A stretch of DNA of 64,000 bases from Halomonas sp. 1513 (GTDB taxonomy: Bacteria; Pseudomonadota; Gammaproteobacteria; Pseudomonadales; Halomonadaceae), in NCBI GenBank assembly GCA_001971685.1, contig CP019326.1, positions 2,356,001-2,420,000 on the forward strand, written 5' to 3'. The number at the start of each line of letters is the position of its first letter. Position 1 is the first letter of the stretch. Below, one piece after another: positions 8,195-17,136 of the stretch. A program made the translations under genes and the position numbers. A model generated the notes under the pieces. That model made no database searches. It worked only from the letters and a program-made list of their open reading frames with translations, and was not told where the DNA came from.

Positions 8195-10254
8195 GGGGTC
8201 TCCTTAGCGTCATTGACGGACGATGCCTCGAGGCGCGGCAGCCAGATCCAGAAACGGCTGCCCTCACCCGGCGTCGAGGTGAAATCGATGGTGCCGTGCA
8301 TCTCCTCGACCAGCGCCCGGGTGATGGCCAGGCCCAGCCCGGTGCCGCCGATACGCCGCCGGTCGGAGGCATCGGCCTGGGCGAAGCGGTCGAAGACCCG
8401 CGGCTGAAACGCCACGGGAATGCCGCTCCCATGATCGGTAACCGACACCTCCAGTCCAGCGTCCCTTCGCCTCTGACCAACCACCACCCGGCCACCGGGC
8501 GGCGAGTGCTTGCAGGCGTTGGAGATCAGGTTGGCCAGCACCTGGGCGAAGCGATGGCGGTCGACCCTCACCCAGTCGTCCAGCGGCGGCCCCTCGGCCT
8601 CCAGGGTAATCTCGAAACTTGCCGCGAGCGGCGAATTATCGCGCAGTGCCGACTCGATCAGCGTGCTGAGCGGCAGCGTTTCCCACTGGAACGACAGCCG
8701 CCCAGACTCGCGTTTTTCGATATCCAGGATGTCGTTGATCAGGTGCACCAGCCGCTCGCTATTGTGATCGGCGATCTCCAGCAGCGGGGTGGCATCGTCG
8801 GGCAGGGCGCCGACCATCCCGCTATTGAGCATGCTCACTGCCCCGCGAATGGCGGTCAAGGGCGTGCGCAGCTCATGGCTGACGGTGGCGATGAACTCGG
8901 CCTTCATGCGTTCCATTTCGCGCCGCTCGGTGATGTCCACCGCCACCGCCAGCAGGTAGCGGCTGCCGTCGGAGAGCGTCAACGGCCGCTTGAGTAGCTG
9001 CAGCCAGCGGGTCCGGCCCTCGGCGTCCTGCACCTCGAGCGCCATGGCGCGCTGCTCAGGCTTGCCCGCCAGCAGCTCGCTATCGCCGGCCATCAGCGGC
9101 AGCATGCACTGGCCATGGCGGAGCTCGGCGGCGCACAGCCCCTCCAGCTGTTCGGGACTGACGCCCAGGAAGGCGGCAAAGGCCTGGTTGCACATGCGGA
9201 AGCGGCCGCTGACGTCGCGGGCAAAGATCAGGTTTTCATCGGCATCGACGACGCTGCGCAAGAAGGTCTGCTGGTCGCGCAGCCGCCGCCGGCTGCGCAG
9301 CCGGTCGGTGACATCGCGACATACCGCCAGATACTCACCGTCGCGGGTCGGCAGCATGCGCACTTCGAATTCGTCACCGCTAGGGGCCTGCCACATGAAA
9401 CTGTGCAGTAGCTCGTCGTCGCCCTCGCCGAGCCGCTCGGTCAGCTCGGCGGCAAAGCCTGACTCGACGGGCAGCTGAGCCTGCGCACGATCCGTCAGGT
9501 GATGCACCCCCTCACCGGGCACGATGCGATAGAGCTCGTCGGGCACCGCCTCGAGCAGCGCCTCCATGCGCGCCTCTCGCTGCAGCGCCTCGAGCGCCAG
9601 CCCTCGCCGCAGACGCAGATTACGGTTGACCGTCAGGAACGCCGCCAGCAGCAGCCCCCCCGCCAGCAGGGCACCCAGCGGCCCCAGCCAGCGCAGCTGC
9701 TCCGCTTGCGACTCGGCGCGCTGGGTATCTGCCGCCAGACGATCGCGCTCATCGACTTCCAGCTGCCCGAGGGTGAGTCGTATACGCTCCATGGTCTGAC
9801 GCCCCCCGGCAGCCAGCAGGCGTAGCGAGGCAGCTTCCAGACCGTCGCTCTCGCGCACGGCGATATTGGCCTCGCTGATCTCGAGGCGCCGCGCGATCAA
9901 CTCATCGAGTTCCTCCAGGGGTGCTTGATCGGCCACGCCGCGTAACGCCAGCAGTTGTTGCAGGGACTCGCGCTCGGTGGCGATCCGTTCGAGGGCTTGA
10001 TGGTAGGGCTGAAGGTAGGCGGTCTGGCCGGTGATCACGAAGCCGCGCTCGCCGGTTTCGACATCCTGCAGGGTCAGCAACATGTCCTGAATGACGGTGA
10101 TCAGTTCTAGGCTGCGATTGACCTCGTGGTTGGCCGTCAGCAGCGCCTGCTGCACGCGCATGCCTTGCCAGCCCAGACCCAGCAGCAGCGTAAAGGCGAC
10201 AATGAACGCGAGGGTATGGCGCCAGGTACCGGGGATGTGTCCTGCGTCGTGCAA
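8191..10254 (-). CDS. Membrane sensor histidine kinase with CHASE3-like and PAS domains
   Basis: A 687-residue protein. One N-terminal helix (about 15-32) and a second at about 190-209 flank an extracytoplasmic alpha-helical region with ETGERGFVITGQ, typical of CHASE3. Then come a degenerate PAS region (about 225-320), a PAS domain (about 325-440), HisKA with the phospho-acceptor H460 in TVSHELRTP, and HATPase motifs NLISNACKHS, DHGSGI and GTGLGLAI. It is the first gene of the operon and would phosphorylate the receiver encoded next. The signal sensed is unknown. The region upstream (10255-10379) is shared with the divergent BrkB-family gene. Confidence 0.9.
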   Translation of the reverse strand: MHDAGHIPGTWRHTLAFIVAFTLLLGLGWQGMRVQQALLTANHEVNRSLELITVIQDMLLTLQDVETGERGFVITGQTAYLQPYHQALERIATERESLQQLLALRGVADQAPLEELDELIARRLEISEANIAVRESDGLEAASLRLLAAGGRQTMERIRLTLGQLEVDERDRLAADTQRAESQAEQLRWLGPLGALLAGGLLLAAFLTVNRNLRLRRGLALEALQREARMEALLEAVPDELYRIVPGEGVHHLTDRAQAQLPVESGFAAELTERLGEGDDELLHSFMWQAPSGDEFEVRMLPTRDGEYLAVCRDVTDRLRSRRRLRDQQTFLRSVVDADENLIFARDVSGRFRMCNQAFAAFLGVSPEQLEGLCAAELRHGQCMLPLMAGDSELLAGKPEQRAMALEVQDAEGRTRWLQLLKRPLTLSDGSRYLLAVAVDITERREMERMKAEFIATVSHELRTPLTAIRGAVSMLNSGMVGALPDDATPLLEIADHNSERLVHLINDILDIEKRESGRLSFQWETLPLSTLIESALRDNSPLAASFEITLEAEGPPLDDWVRVDRHRFAQVLANLISNACKHSPPGGRVVVGQRRRDAGLEVSVTDHGSGIPVAFQPRVFDRFAQADASDRRRIGGTGLGLAITRALVEEMHGTIDFTSTPGEGSRFWIWLPRLEASSVNDAKETP

Positions 10255-10379
10255 TCGTCAAGCTCCCTGCTGATGGATGGCGGTCGCGGTGGAGAGTACC
10301 CTGAACGACCGGCTTGCTCATCCATCCACTAACACATGATGACGCATAGCATAGCCGTTTCATCCATCAGGAGTCATTG

Positions 10380-11294
10380 ATGCAACCCACACGCCGCTGG
10401 CTCGCCACTCTGCTGCCACATCTTGCCCGCTTTGCCTGGCGTGTCATAGCCGCCTTTATGCGCAATCGCGGCATCCTGCTGGCCGGCGGCGTAGGCTATA
10501 ACGTGCTGCTCTCGGTGGTACCGCTGTTGGCGCTGGTCGCCGTGCTGCTGACCCGAATCGTCAACGAGCAGCAGCTGCTCGCGGTGATGACAGTACAGAC
10601 GCAGCACCTGGCGCCGGCGCATGCCGATATCCTGCTCGATGCCGTACGCGCCCTGGTCGCATCCCGGGATGCCATCGGCACCCTGGGCCTGCTGGTGCTG
10701 CTGCTGTTCAGCTCGTTCGCCTTTCGCATGCTGGAGGATGCCATGGCGATCATCTTCCACCAACCCGACAATCCCAGTCGGCGCAGTGCCTGGGTCTCGG
10801 CGCTGCTGCCCTACGCCTTCATGCTGGTGCTAGGCAGCGGGATTCTGGGACTTACCCTGATGGCCTCCATGGCCAGCGCCATCAACGACCTGTGGCTGGC
10901 AATCCTCGGCCGCGAGCTGCCGCTGGTCGGATTCTCCCAGGCGGCGCTCAACCTGTTCAGCTTCGTTGGCGTATTCGCACTGTTCAGCGCCGTCTACAAG
11001 GTACTGCCGGTGGTGCGCATCGCACTACGGCGTGCACTGATCGGCGGGTTCGTGGCCGCGTTGCTGTGGGAAGGGGTCAGGCTGTTGCTGGTGGTCTATT
11101 TCGCCCAGATATCCTTCGTCAACGTCGTCTACGGCTCGCTGGCCACGCTGATCGTGGTGCTGCTGAGCCTCGAGGTCGGCGCCATCATCCTGCTGCTCGG
11201 CGGGCAGGTCATTGCCGAACTGGAGCATAGCGATCGGGTCGGGGTGGCCTGGCACGTCGACCCGCGCCATGCGGTGATCACCACCGTCGACTAG
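10380..11294 (+). CDS. YihY/BrkB-family inner-membrane protein
   Basis: A 304-residue protein with about six hydrophobic segments. It carries the family pattern ILLAGGVGYNVLLSVVPLLA near the N-terminus and the LLWEGVRLLLVVYF / VYGSLATLIVVLLSLE blocks near the C-terminus. The family was once named ribonuclease BN, but that activity belongs to another protein, and its transport role is not settled. AGGAG lies 7 bases before the chosen ATG; the TTG codon just before it is less likely. It is monocistronic, converges with the LapA-like gene and is divergent from the sensor kinase. Confidence 0.85.
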   Translation: MQPTRRWLATLLPHLARFAWRVIAAFMRNRGILLAGGVGYNVLLSVVPLLALVAVLLTRIVNEQQLLAVMTVQTQHLAPAHADILLDAVRALVASRDAIGTLGLLVLLLFSSFAFRMLEDAMAIIFHQPDNPSRRSAWVSALLPYAFMLVLGSGILGLTLMASMASAINDLWLAILGRELPLVGFSQAALNLFSFVGVFALFSAVYKVLPVVRIALRRALIGGFVAALLWEGVRLLLVVYFAQISFVNVVYGSLATLIVVLLSLEVGAIILLLGGQVIAELEHSDRVGVAWHVDPRHAVITTVD

Positions 11295-11302
11295 TCGACC
11301 CA

Positions 11303-11521
11303 TCAGCGCCTCGGCTCACGCGAGCGCAGGCGCTTCAACAGCGCCATCAGGCTCTTGCCGCTGACCATCCCCAGCACGTAGATCAGCACCATCGACAGCG
11401 CCAGCGGCAGCGACAGGCTCCAGGCGAGGAAATTGATCTCCACCACGCGGATGTTCTGCACGAACAGCACCACGATGATCAGCGTGATCAGGATCTTGAG
11501 AATCAGGTATACCTTGTCCAT
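11303..11521 (-). CDS. LapA/DUF1049-like small membrane protein
   Basis: A 72-residue protein with two hydrophobic segments (about 3-23 and 34-56) and the DUF1049 feature of a short V-x-x-N-F-L-A-W-linker followed by a second helix ending in a basic tail (KSLMALLKRLRSREPRR). A canonical lapA is present at 58880-59185, so this is a paralogue. It lies downstream of the TerB gene with a short gap, probably in one transcript. The start MDKVYLILK is preferred over upstream codons because it begins directly at the hydrophobic segment. Confidence 0.7.
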   Translation of the reverse strand: MDKVYLILKILITLIIVVLFVQNIRVVEINFLAWSLSLPLALSMVLIYVLGMVSGKSLMALLKRLRSREPRR

Positions 11522-11563
11522 GGCAGGCGTCCTTTCAAGTGCTGGAACAGGGATAGTGCGCAC

Positions 11564-12037
11564 TCAGGGGCGCGGGTCATCGGCTCCACGGGCGTTCTGC
11601 ACCGCCAGCTTGGCGAGGATGAAGTCGCTGTGACCGACGTGCAGCAGGTCGGCCAGGCGCCGAATACGGTGCTCCTCGAGTGGGTCGATGCTGCCGTCGG
11701 CCCAGGCCAACTGCCACATCAGTTGCACCAGTTCACAGCGCTGGGGGTAGCCGTAGTGCTCCTTGATCAGGCTGACGAACTGGTAGTGGTCAACGGCGTC
11801 CTCGACCTCGCGCTGGGCCAGCGCCATCAACTCATCGACTGCGGCGTCGCTGAGATGATAGCGCTCGACCAGCATGCGGCGCAGGGTGTCGAGTTCTGCC
11901 TCGCTGGTGGCATAGTCGGCGCGCATTACCTCGCACAGCAGCGCCGCAGTGGCGAGCTCCAGGGTCAGCGTGCGATCCGCCCTGGCCTCGGGTTCGGCCA
12001 GGGCGCGTTGGAAGAACTGCTGAATGGCATCGAGCAT
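11564..12037 (-). CDS. TerB-family protein
   Basis: A 157-residue soluble alpha-helical protein. The pattern ALLCEVMRADYATSEAELDT, then ELVQLMWQLAWADGSID and EEHRIRRLADLLHV is that of TerB domains, with two acid-rich helix starts (RADYATSEAE and WADGSIDPLEE) that bind metal in characterised relatives. Single TerB genes without the rest of a ter operon are common, so tellurite resistance cannot be inferred. It precedes the LapA-like gene on the same strand. Confidence 0.85.
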   Translation of the reverse strand: MLDAIQQFFQRALAEPEARADRTLTLELATAALLCEVMRADYATSEAELDTLRRMLVERYHLSDAAVDELMALAQREVEDAVDHYQFVSLIKEHYGYPQRCELVQLMWQLAWADGSIDPLEEHRIRRLADLLHVGHSDFILAKLAVQNARGADDPRP

Positions 12038-12052
12038 TCGCCACGGGCTCCG

Positions 12053-12574
12053 TCAGTGGCCTTGGCCGACCGGCCGGGCATCGTCCCGAGCCGTGATCTT
12101 ATCGATCACTACCTCGGGGTGATGGCGACGCACCATCTCCTTGACGGTCTCCTCCTTGTCACTGGGGACGTCAGCGATCATCAGCAGCGCGCCGCGGTTG
12201 AGCTCGCGCTTGTACTTGCTGACTTTCACGTCCTTGACCGAGACCCCCACCATGGTGCTGGTCCAGAGGCCGAACAGGCCGCCGAACACCGCCATCGCCG
12301 GCACGATCACTACCAGGCTCGGCCCCAGCACAAAGTGAATGACGACACCCAGCACGGCGCCTAGTCCGGCGCCGACCGGCACCCCGCGCTTGGGGGCGTT
12401 CATAACGTCAGTGGTCTCGCGCACGGTAGCCACCGGCACGCCTTCACGCTCCAGTGGCTTCCAGTTGCGGCCTACCACGTGAAGGTCATCCTTAGTAAGC
12501 CCCATCTGATTGAGCTCGTCAGCAATGTCCGAGGTGGTATCGGCATTCGGTGCTAGAAAATACAGGCGTTGCAT
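12053..12574 (-). CDS. DUF1269-like membrane protein
   Basis: A 173-residue protein. The N-terminal alpha/beta part has RLYFLAPNADTTSDIADELN and DDLHVVGR, a ferredoxin-like fold often seen before such membrane segments. It is followed by a glycine-rich hydrophobic hairpin (PVGAGLGAVLGVVIHFVLGP and VVIVPAMAVFGGLFGLW, about 68-110), and the C-terminal part returns to a soluble alpha/beta fold ending in a His-rich tail. The family is often annotated as an integral membrane or stress protein; no function is known to me. It lies 15 bases upstream of the TerB gene, probably the same transcript. Confidence 0.7.
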   Translation of the reverse strand: MQRLYFLAPNADTTSDIADELNQMGLTKDDLHVVGRNWKPLEREGVPVATVRETTDVMNAPKRGVPVGAGLGAVLGVVIHFVLGPSLVVIVPAMAVFGGLFGLWTSTMVGVSVKDVKVSKYKRELNRGALLMIADVPSDKEETVKEMVRRHHPEVVIDKITARDDARPVGQGH

Positions 12575-12667
12575 GATGATGCTCCCCTTCCTTGTGAACG
12601 ATTCCCGAGGTAGTCCCCCTCGGTATAAAGCCTATCTGTCTCCTACTAGCGACAAGTATAGTCGATT

Positions 12668-13675
12668 TCAGGTTCCCTTCTGACGCTGCTTGAGCTGATC
12701 GCGCAATTGGCTGGGCAGTGTCTTGATGATCAAGCGCTCCCGCGTCTCATCGTACTCGACGCTCGAGCCCAGCAGGTGAGAGTCGAAGCTGATCGAGACA
12801 CCCGCGGCACGTCCGGTGAAGCGCCGAAACTGGTTGAGGGTGCGTTTGTCGGGGGGAATTTCAGGCGCCAGCCCGTAGTCGGCGTGGCGAATATGCTCGT
12901 AGAACGCCTTGGGTTGCTGTTCGTCGACCAGCGCCGATAGCTCATCCAGGGTGATCGGCTCGCCGCGGCTGAGCTGCTCGCTGGCATAGTCGACCAGCGC
13001 GTCGGTCTTCTCGCGGCTGGCGTCCTCGTCGAAGTCGCCCTGTTCGACGTAGTCGCTGAACGCCTTGAGCAGGGTGCGGGTCTCGCTGGGTGCATCGATG
13101 CTCTCCTCGACACCGAGCAGCTCGACCAGACTCTCGGCAAGTTTCTTGCCGCCGCGGTCCTTGAGAAAGGAGACGTACTGGACGCCGGGTGAGTCGCTGC
13201 GCCACTGGCTGAGGTTGATGCGCGCCGCCAGGGTCAGTTGGCCGAGATTGAGCTGGGCGGCCGGCACCGCCTGGTGCGCAGCGTCGATCCCGATACCCTG
13301 TCGCTGCTGCAGCAGTGCCAGGCTGAGGCTCTCCGCCTCGCCGCGACGACTGTGGTCGAACACCAGATAGCCGCCCACCGAGAGGCGGTCCTCGAGCAGG
13401 CCGGCCAGCCGCTCGGCGATCGAGCGAGTGACATCGGCGAAGTCGCGCTGAGCGTCGAGATAGGCGCTCAACCAGCCGGCCAGCGGACTCGACGCCTCGC
13501 CCTCGGCGAAGGCGCCCCAGCCCTTGGGCTTGGGGTTGTAGGCATCGCTGATGGCGGCCACCAGCTCGGCCATGACCGCACTTTCGGGGTGGACGTCGGG
13601 CGCGGGCCTGACCACCAGGCGGTCGTTGTCGCCGCTAGGCTCCAGGCGATGAATGATGCTGTGCAGTACGGGCAT
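12668..13675 (-). CDS. yejK: YejK/NdpA nucleoid-associated protein
   Basis: A 335-residue cytoplasmic protein of the 37-kDa nucleoid-associated family (YejK in E. coli). Recognisable stretches are YLVFDHSRRGEAESL and YVSFLKDRGGKKLAESLVEL in the middle and RFTGRAAGVSISFDSHLLG near the end. The family associates with DNA and with type II topoisomerases in some species (known). It is a monocistronic unit between the ABC exporter and the DUF1269-like gene. Length matches the family. Confidence 0.9.
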   Translation of the reverse strand: MPVLHSIIHRLEPSGDNDRLVVRPAPDVHPESAVMAELVAAISDAYNPKPKGWGAFAEGEASSPLAGWLSAYLDAQRDFADVTRSIAERLAGLLEDRLSVGGYLVFDHSRRGEAESLSLALLQQRQGIGIDAAHQAVPAAQLNLGQLTLAARINLSQWRSDSPGVQYVSFLKDRGGKKLAESLVELLGVEESIDAPSETRTLLKAFSDYVEQGDFDEDASREKTDALVDYASEQLSRGEPITLDELSALVDEQQPKAFYEHIRHADYGLAPEIPPDKRTLNQFRRFTGRAAGVSISFDSHLLGSSVEYDETRERLIIKTLPSQLRDQLKQRQKGT

Positions 13676-13720
13676 AGATCACGCTTGAACAAGAGGGCTG
13701 AAGTGGCCGTGAGCCAGCGC

Positions 13721-14482
13721 TCACGGCTTGAGGCGGTAACCGCTGCGGAACATCCAGGCGATGACCGCCAGGCACACGGCCAGGAAGAACAGGATCATCG
13801 CCACGCTGGCCACCAGGCTGACATCGCTGATGCCGTAGAAACTCCAGCGAAACCCGCTGACCAGATAGACCACCGGATTGAACAGCGTCAGGGTCTGCCA
13901 CACCGGCGGCAGCATGTCGATGGAATAGAAGCTGCCGCCGAGGAAGGTCAGTGGCGTGATTACCAGCAGCGGCACCAGCTGCAGCTTGTCGAAGCCGTCG
14001 GCCCAGATGCCGATGATGAAACCCAGCAGGCTGAAGGTCACCGCGGTCAGGATCAGAAAGGTCAGCATCCACAGCGGGTGGGCGATCTCCAGCGGCACGA
14101 ACAAACCCGCCGTAGCGAGGATGATCAGCCCCAGCAGGATCGACTTGGTGGCCGCGGCGCCGACGTAGCCAATGACGATCTCGACATGCGAGATCGGCGC
14201 CGACAGCAGCTCGTAGATGCTCCCCGAGAACTTGGGGAAGAAGATCCCGAACGAGGCATTCGAGACGCTCTGGGTCAACAGCATCAGCATGATCAAGCCG
14301 GGCACGATGAAGGCGCCGTAGCTGACCCCGTCGATCTCGCTGATCCGCGAGCCGATGGCGGCGCCGAACACCACGAAGTAGAGCGAGGTGGAGATCACCG
14401 GCGAGACGATGCTCTGCAGCAGGGTGCGACGCGTGCGCGCCATCTCGGCGGCGTAGATGGCGCGCACCGGATAGAGGTTCAT
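13721..14482 (-). CDS. ABC-2 type transporter permease (YadH-like)
   Basis: A 253-residue inner-membrane permease with six hydrophobic segments and an N-terminal cytoplasmic helix ([19 protein letters not shown]). The conserved ABC-2 motif appears as [20 protein letters not shown]. It overlaps the upstream ATPase by 4 bases, so the two form one exporter. The pair resembles E. coli YadGH, an export system of uncertain substrate. The substrate is not given by the sequence. Confidence 0.88.
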   Translation of the reverse strand: MNLYPVRAIYAAEMARTRRTLLQSIVSPVISTSLYFVVFGAAIGSRISEIDGVSYGAFIVPGLIMLMLLTQSVSNASFGIFFPKFSGSIYELLSAPISHVEIVIGYVGAAATKSILLGLIILATAGLFVPLEIAHPLWMLTFLILTAVTFSLLGFIIGIWADGFDKLQLVPLLVITPLTFLGGSFYSIDMLPPVWQTLTLFNPVVYLVSGFRWSFYGISDVSLVASVAMILFFLAVCLAVIAWMFRSGYRLKP

Positions 14483-15477
14483 GAGCGCTCCTTGACCAGG
14501 TCGACGAAGATGTCCTCCAGCGAACTCTGGCGGGTATGCAGGTCCTTGAAGGCAATACCCGCCGTATCGAGGTCACCGAGCAGCGCGGTGATACCGCTGC
14601 CCTCCTCCGAGCCGTCGTAGGTATAGATCAGTTGGCTGCCGTCGGCGGCCAGCTGCAGGTCGTAGTGGGTCAGGGCCGCCGGCACCTCGGCCAGCGGCGT
14701 GTGCAGGTCCAGGGTCAACTGCTTGCTGCCGAGCTTGCGCATCAGCGCCGCCTTCTCCTCCACCAGCACGATCTGGCCGCCGTTGATGACGCCGATGCGA
14801 TCGGCCATCTCCTCGGCTTCCTCGATGTAGTGGGTGGTCAGGATGATGGTCACGCCGCTGTCGCTGAGCTGGCGCACCACCTGCCACATCTCGCGGCGCA
14901 GCTCGACGTCGACGCCCGCGGTGGGCTCGTCGAGGAATAGGATGCGCGGCTCGTGGGAGAGCGCCTTGGCGATCAGCACCCGACGCTTCATGCCGCCGGA
15001 CAGGGTGATCAAGCGATTGTTGCGCTTGTCCCACAGCGCCAGCGACTTGAGCACCCGCTCGATATGGCCAGGATCCGGCGGCTTGCCAAACAGCCCACGG
15101 CTGAAACTGACCGTATTCCATACCGTCTCGAAGGCTTCGTTGGTCAGTTCCTGTGGCACCAGGCCGATCAGCGCCCGCGCCTGGCGGTAGTCGCGCACAT
15201 TGTCGTAACCATCGACCCGCACTTCACCGCCGCTGGGATTGACCAGCCCGCAGACCACGCTGATCAACGTGGTCTTGCCGGCACCGTTGGGGCCCAGCAG
15301 AGCGAAGATCTCGCCGCGATGAATGCTCAGGTCGACGGACTTGAGGGCATGAAAGCCGCCGGCATAGACCTTGTCAAGCCCGGTGATGCGGATCACCGGC
15401 TCGGTGGCTGCGCCGCGCGTGTCCGGGTCGGCGAGCAGTGATGCCTGATGCAGGTCATTCAAGCTCGATGGTTCCAT
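14479..15477 (-). CDS. ABC transporter ATP-binding protein (YadG-like)
   Basis: A 332-residue ATPase: Walker [11 protein letters not shown]-loop VPQELT, signature LSGGMKRR, Walker [13 protein letters not shown] and H-loop THYIEEAEE. An extra C-terminal region of about 80 residues follows the NBD, as in drug or polymer-type exporters. It drives the permease encoded next (4-base overlap). The ATG at 15477 lies inside the end of the DUF6494 gene, a 23-base overlap; a TTG precedes it. No later Met is available before the NBD, so the overlap is likely real and suggests coupled translation. Confidence 0.9.
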   Translation of the reverse strand: MEPSSLNDLHQASLLADPDTRGAATEPVIRITGLDKVYAGGFHALKSVDLSIHRGEIFALLGPNGAGKTTLISVVCGLVNPSGGEVRVDGYDNVRDYRQARALIGLVPQELTNEAFETVWNTVSFSRGLFGKPPDPGHIERVLKSLALWDKRNNRLITLSGGMKRRVLIAKALSHEPRILFLDEPTAGVDVELRREMWQVVRQLSDSGVTIILTTHYIEEAEEMADRIGVINGGQIVLVEEKAALMRKLGSKQLTLDLHTPLAEVPAALTHYDLQLAADGSQLIYTYDGSEEGSGITALLGDLDTAGIAFKDLHTRQSSLEDIFVDLVKERS

Positions 15478-15661
15478 CAAAGGTGACCGTGAGGTCGAGG
15501 CCCTCGACGTTGAGGGTCATGGTCGCCGGCAGCGACTCGTTGCCGCTGATACGCCCCTCGGCGCGGGCCTTGTCGACGGCCTGCTCGATTTCACGCTGCG
15601 AACTGACGCCCACGGTCTTGAGAAACTTGCGCAGGCTCAGATTGAAGGCTTCTTCATTCAT
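15455..15661 (-). CDS. DUF6494-type small protein
   Basis: A 68-residue acidic cytoplasmic protein. [20 protein letters not shown] is followed by [15 protein letters not shown] and a beta-rich end, [20 protein letters not shown]. The pattern fits a short family I recall as DUF6494, with no known function. GAGGAG lies upstream at proper spacing, which selects this start over longer frames. The coding end overlaps the start of the ABC ATPase gene. Confidence 0.72.
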   Translation of the reverse strand: MNEEAFNLSLRKFLKTVGVSSQREIEQAVDKARAEGRISGNESLPATMTLNVEGLDLTVTFDGTIELE

Positions 15662-15720
15662 GGCGGTCTCCTCATGAGAACGGCGCCCAGCGACGACCTC
15701 GCTGGGCATCAGGCAAAGCA

Positions 15721-15999
15721 TCACGTGCGCTCGGTGACTTCCAGCAGATGATAACCGAACTGGGTCTTGACCGGCCCCTGGACCTGATTCAGCTCGGCGC
15801 TGAACACCACCTTGTCGAACTCGGGCACCATCTGACCGGGGCCGAAGCTGCCCAGATCACCGCCCTGGCGGCCCGACGGGCAGGACGAATGGGCCTTGGC
15901 GACCTCGGCAAAGTCTTTGCCGCCCTCGATCTCCTGCTTGAGGGCAAGGCATTTCTCTTCGCTGTCGACCAGAATATGACGTGCGCTGGCGCGGGCCAT
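15721..15999 (-). CDS. ppiC: Parvulin-type peptidyl-prolyl isomerase C
   Basis: A single 92-residue parvulin domain with no signal peptide, so cytoplasmic. The family blocks are ASARHILVDSEEKC, FAEVAKAHSSCPSG, GGDLGSFGPGQMVPEFD and TQFGYHLLEV. Length and sequence match E. coli PpiC (93 residues). It accelerates cis-trans isomerisation of peptide bonds before proline. A GGAGG site precedes the ATG. The next gene on the strand starts 60 bases away and may be cotranscribed. Confidence 0.95.
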   Translation of the reverse strand: MARASARHILVDSEEKCLALKQEIEGGKDFAEVAKAHSSCPSGRQGGDLGSFGPGQMVPEFDKVVFSAELNQVQGPVKTQFGYHLLEVTERT

Positions 16000-16017
16000 G
16001 GTAGGACCTCCTGAACA

Positions 16018-17136
16018 TCACTCTATGAATGGGACTGGCAAGCTTAGCACGCCGCTCGCCTCGATGGCCGCCCCCACCTCGGCCAGTAGCCGCTCATGGG
16101 GAACCACGTCCAGCGGTCCGCGCGTGCAGGCCACTACCGCCACCTGACGCTGGCCGCCACGCTGGGCAATGCCGGCATCGCAGGTGCGGCGATGCTGGGT
16201 GCCGGTCTTGTGGGCATAGACCACGTCATCGCCGAATCCGGCCTTGAGGCGCGCCTCGCCGGAGCGGGTGCGCCGCATGACCGCCAGCAGCGCCTCGCGG
16301 CTGGCAGCGCTCAAGCCGGCCTGACTAGGCCCACCGCGCGCCAGGGTCGCCAGCAGCTCGCCGAACGCCACCAGCGTGCCGCCGTTGAGCGCGCTGGCCT
16401 CGTAGGCATCGAAGGCGGCGTCGTAGGTGTCCAGCTTGAGCTCCTCCCGCGCCACCCCCAGGCGCTCGGCGAAGGCGGTCACGCGGGTGGCGAGATCGTC
16501 GTTATGGCGTAGCGCGATATAGTCCATACCGCCGAGGTCGCGGGCATCGGGATGCAGTTCGCCGAACAGCGCGTGGCGTACCTCGAGCAGGCTGGTGATC
16601 TCGCCCAACTGGGCGGGGTCACCGCCGGCCGCGGCGACCATATCCCGGGCACGGCGGTTGCTCGCGGCAAGGCCGACCCGACGGATCAGCATGTCGCTGG
16701 CGGTGTTGTCGCTGACGGTGAGCATCTCATCGAGCAGGAAGCGCAGTGTCAGCCGGCTGCCCGGCTCCTGCCAGTTGGTCTGACCGGCGCCGTCGACGTA
16801 GTCACTGCGGGTCAGGGTCAGGCGCTCGTCGAGGCTCAGCTCGCCCTGGTCGAGACGAGCGAACGCCTCCACCGCCACCGGCACCTTGATCAGCGACGCC
16901 AGGTACCAGTCACGATCCGCTCGCCACGACAGCGCCTCACCGCTGTGCAGATCCTGGACGTAGACCCCGAATTCGCCCGAAAAATCGCGCTCCAGTTCCG
17001 CCAGACGCGTCTCCAGCGGCGCCTGCCAGGCGCTGCGCTTGTCGACCTGGTAGTACCAGTCAGCGTGCATCCCTGCGGCGTGGAGAGCACTGCTGACCAG
17101 CAGCAGCATCAGGCAGCAGATCGCGCGATATATCAT
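16018..17136 (-). CDS. Class A beta-lactamase-like serine hydrolase
   Basis: A 372-residue exported protein with a signal peptide (residues 1-20, ending SSALHA). It has the full class A set: SLIK with S81 and K84, SDN at 142-144, and KTG at 310-312. The class A E166 is not obvious at the expected place (HPDARD near 195-200), so it may be a peptidase or PBP-like hydrolase rather than a true beta-lactamase. Its ATG overlaps the stop of the upstream acyltransferase gene by 4 bases (ATGA), so they are translated together. This pair is divergent from a large PBP. Confidence 0.85.
   Translation of the reverse strand: MIYRAICCLMLLLVSSALHAAGMHADWYYQVDKRSAWQAPLETRLAELERDFSGEFGVYVQDLHSGEALSWRADRDWYLASLIKVPVAVEAFARLDQGELSLDERLTLTRSDYVDGAGQTNWQEPGSRLTLRFLLDEMLTVSDNTASDMLIRRVGLAASNRRARDMVAAAGGDPAQLGEITSLLEVRHALFGELHPDARDLGGMDYIALRHNDDLATRVTAFAERLGVAREELKLDTYDAAFDAYEASALNGGTLVAFGELLATLARGGPSQAGLSAASREALLAVMRRTRSGEARLKAGFGDDVVYAHKTGTQHRRTCDAGIAQRGGQRQVAVVACTRGPLDVVPHERLLAEVGAAIEASGVLSLPVPFIE

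Noticed and set aside
11564-12037. Tellurite-resistance assignment for the TerB protein
   Set aside because: No terA, C, D, E or Z neighbours; the domain alone does not show resistance.
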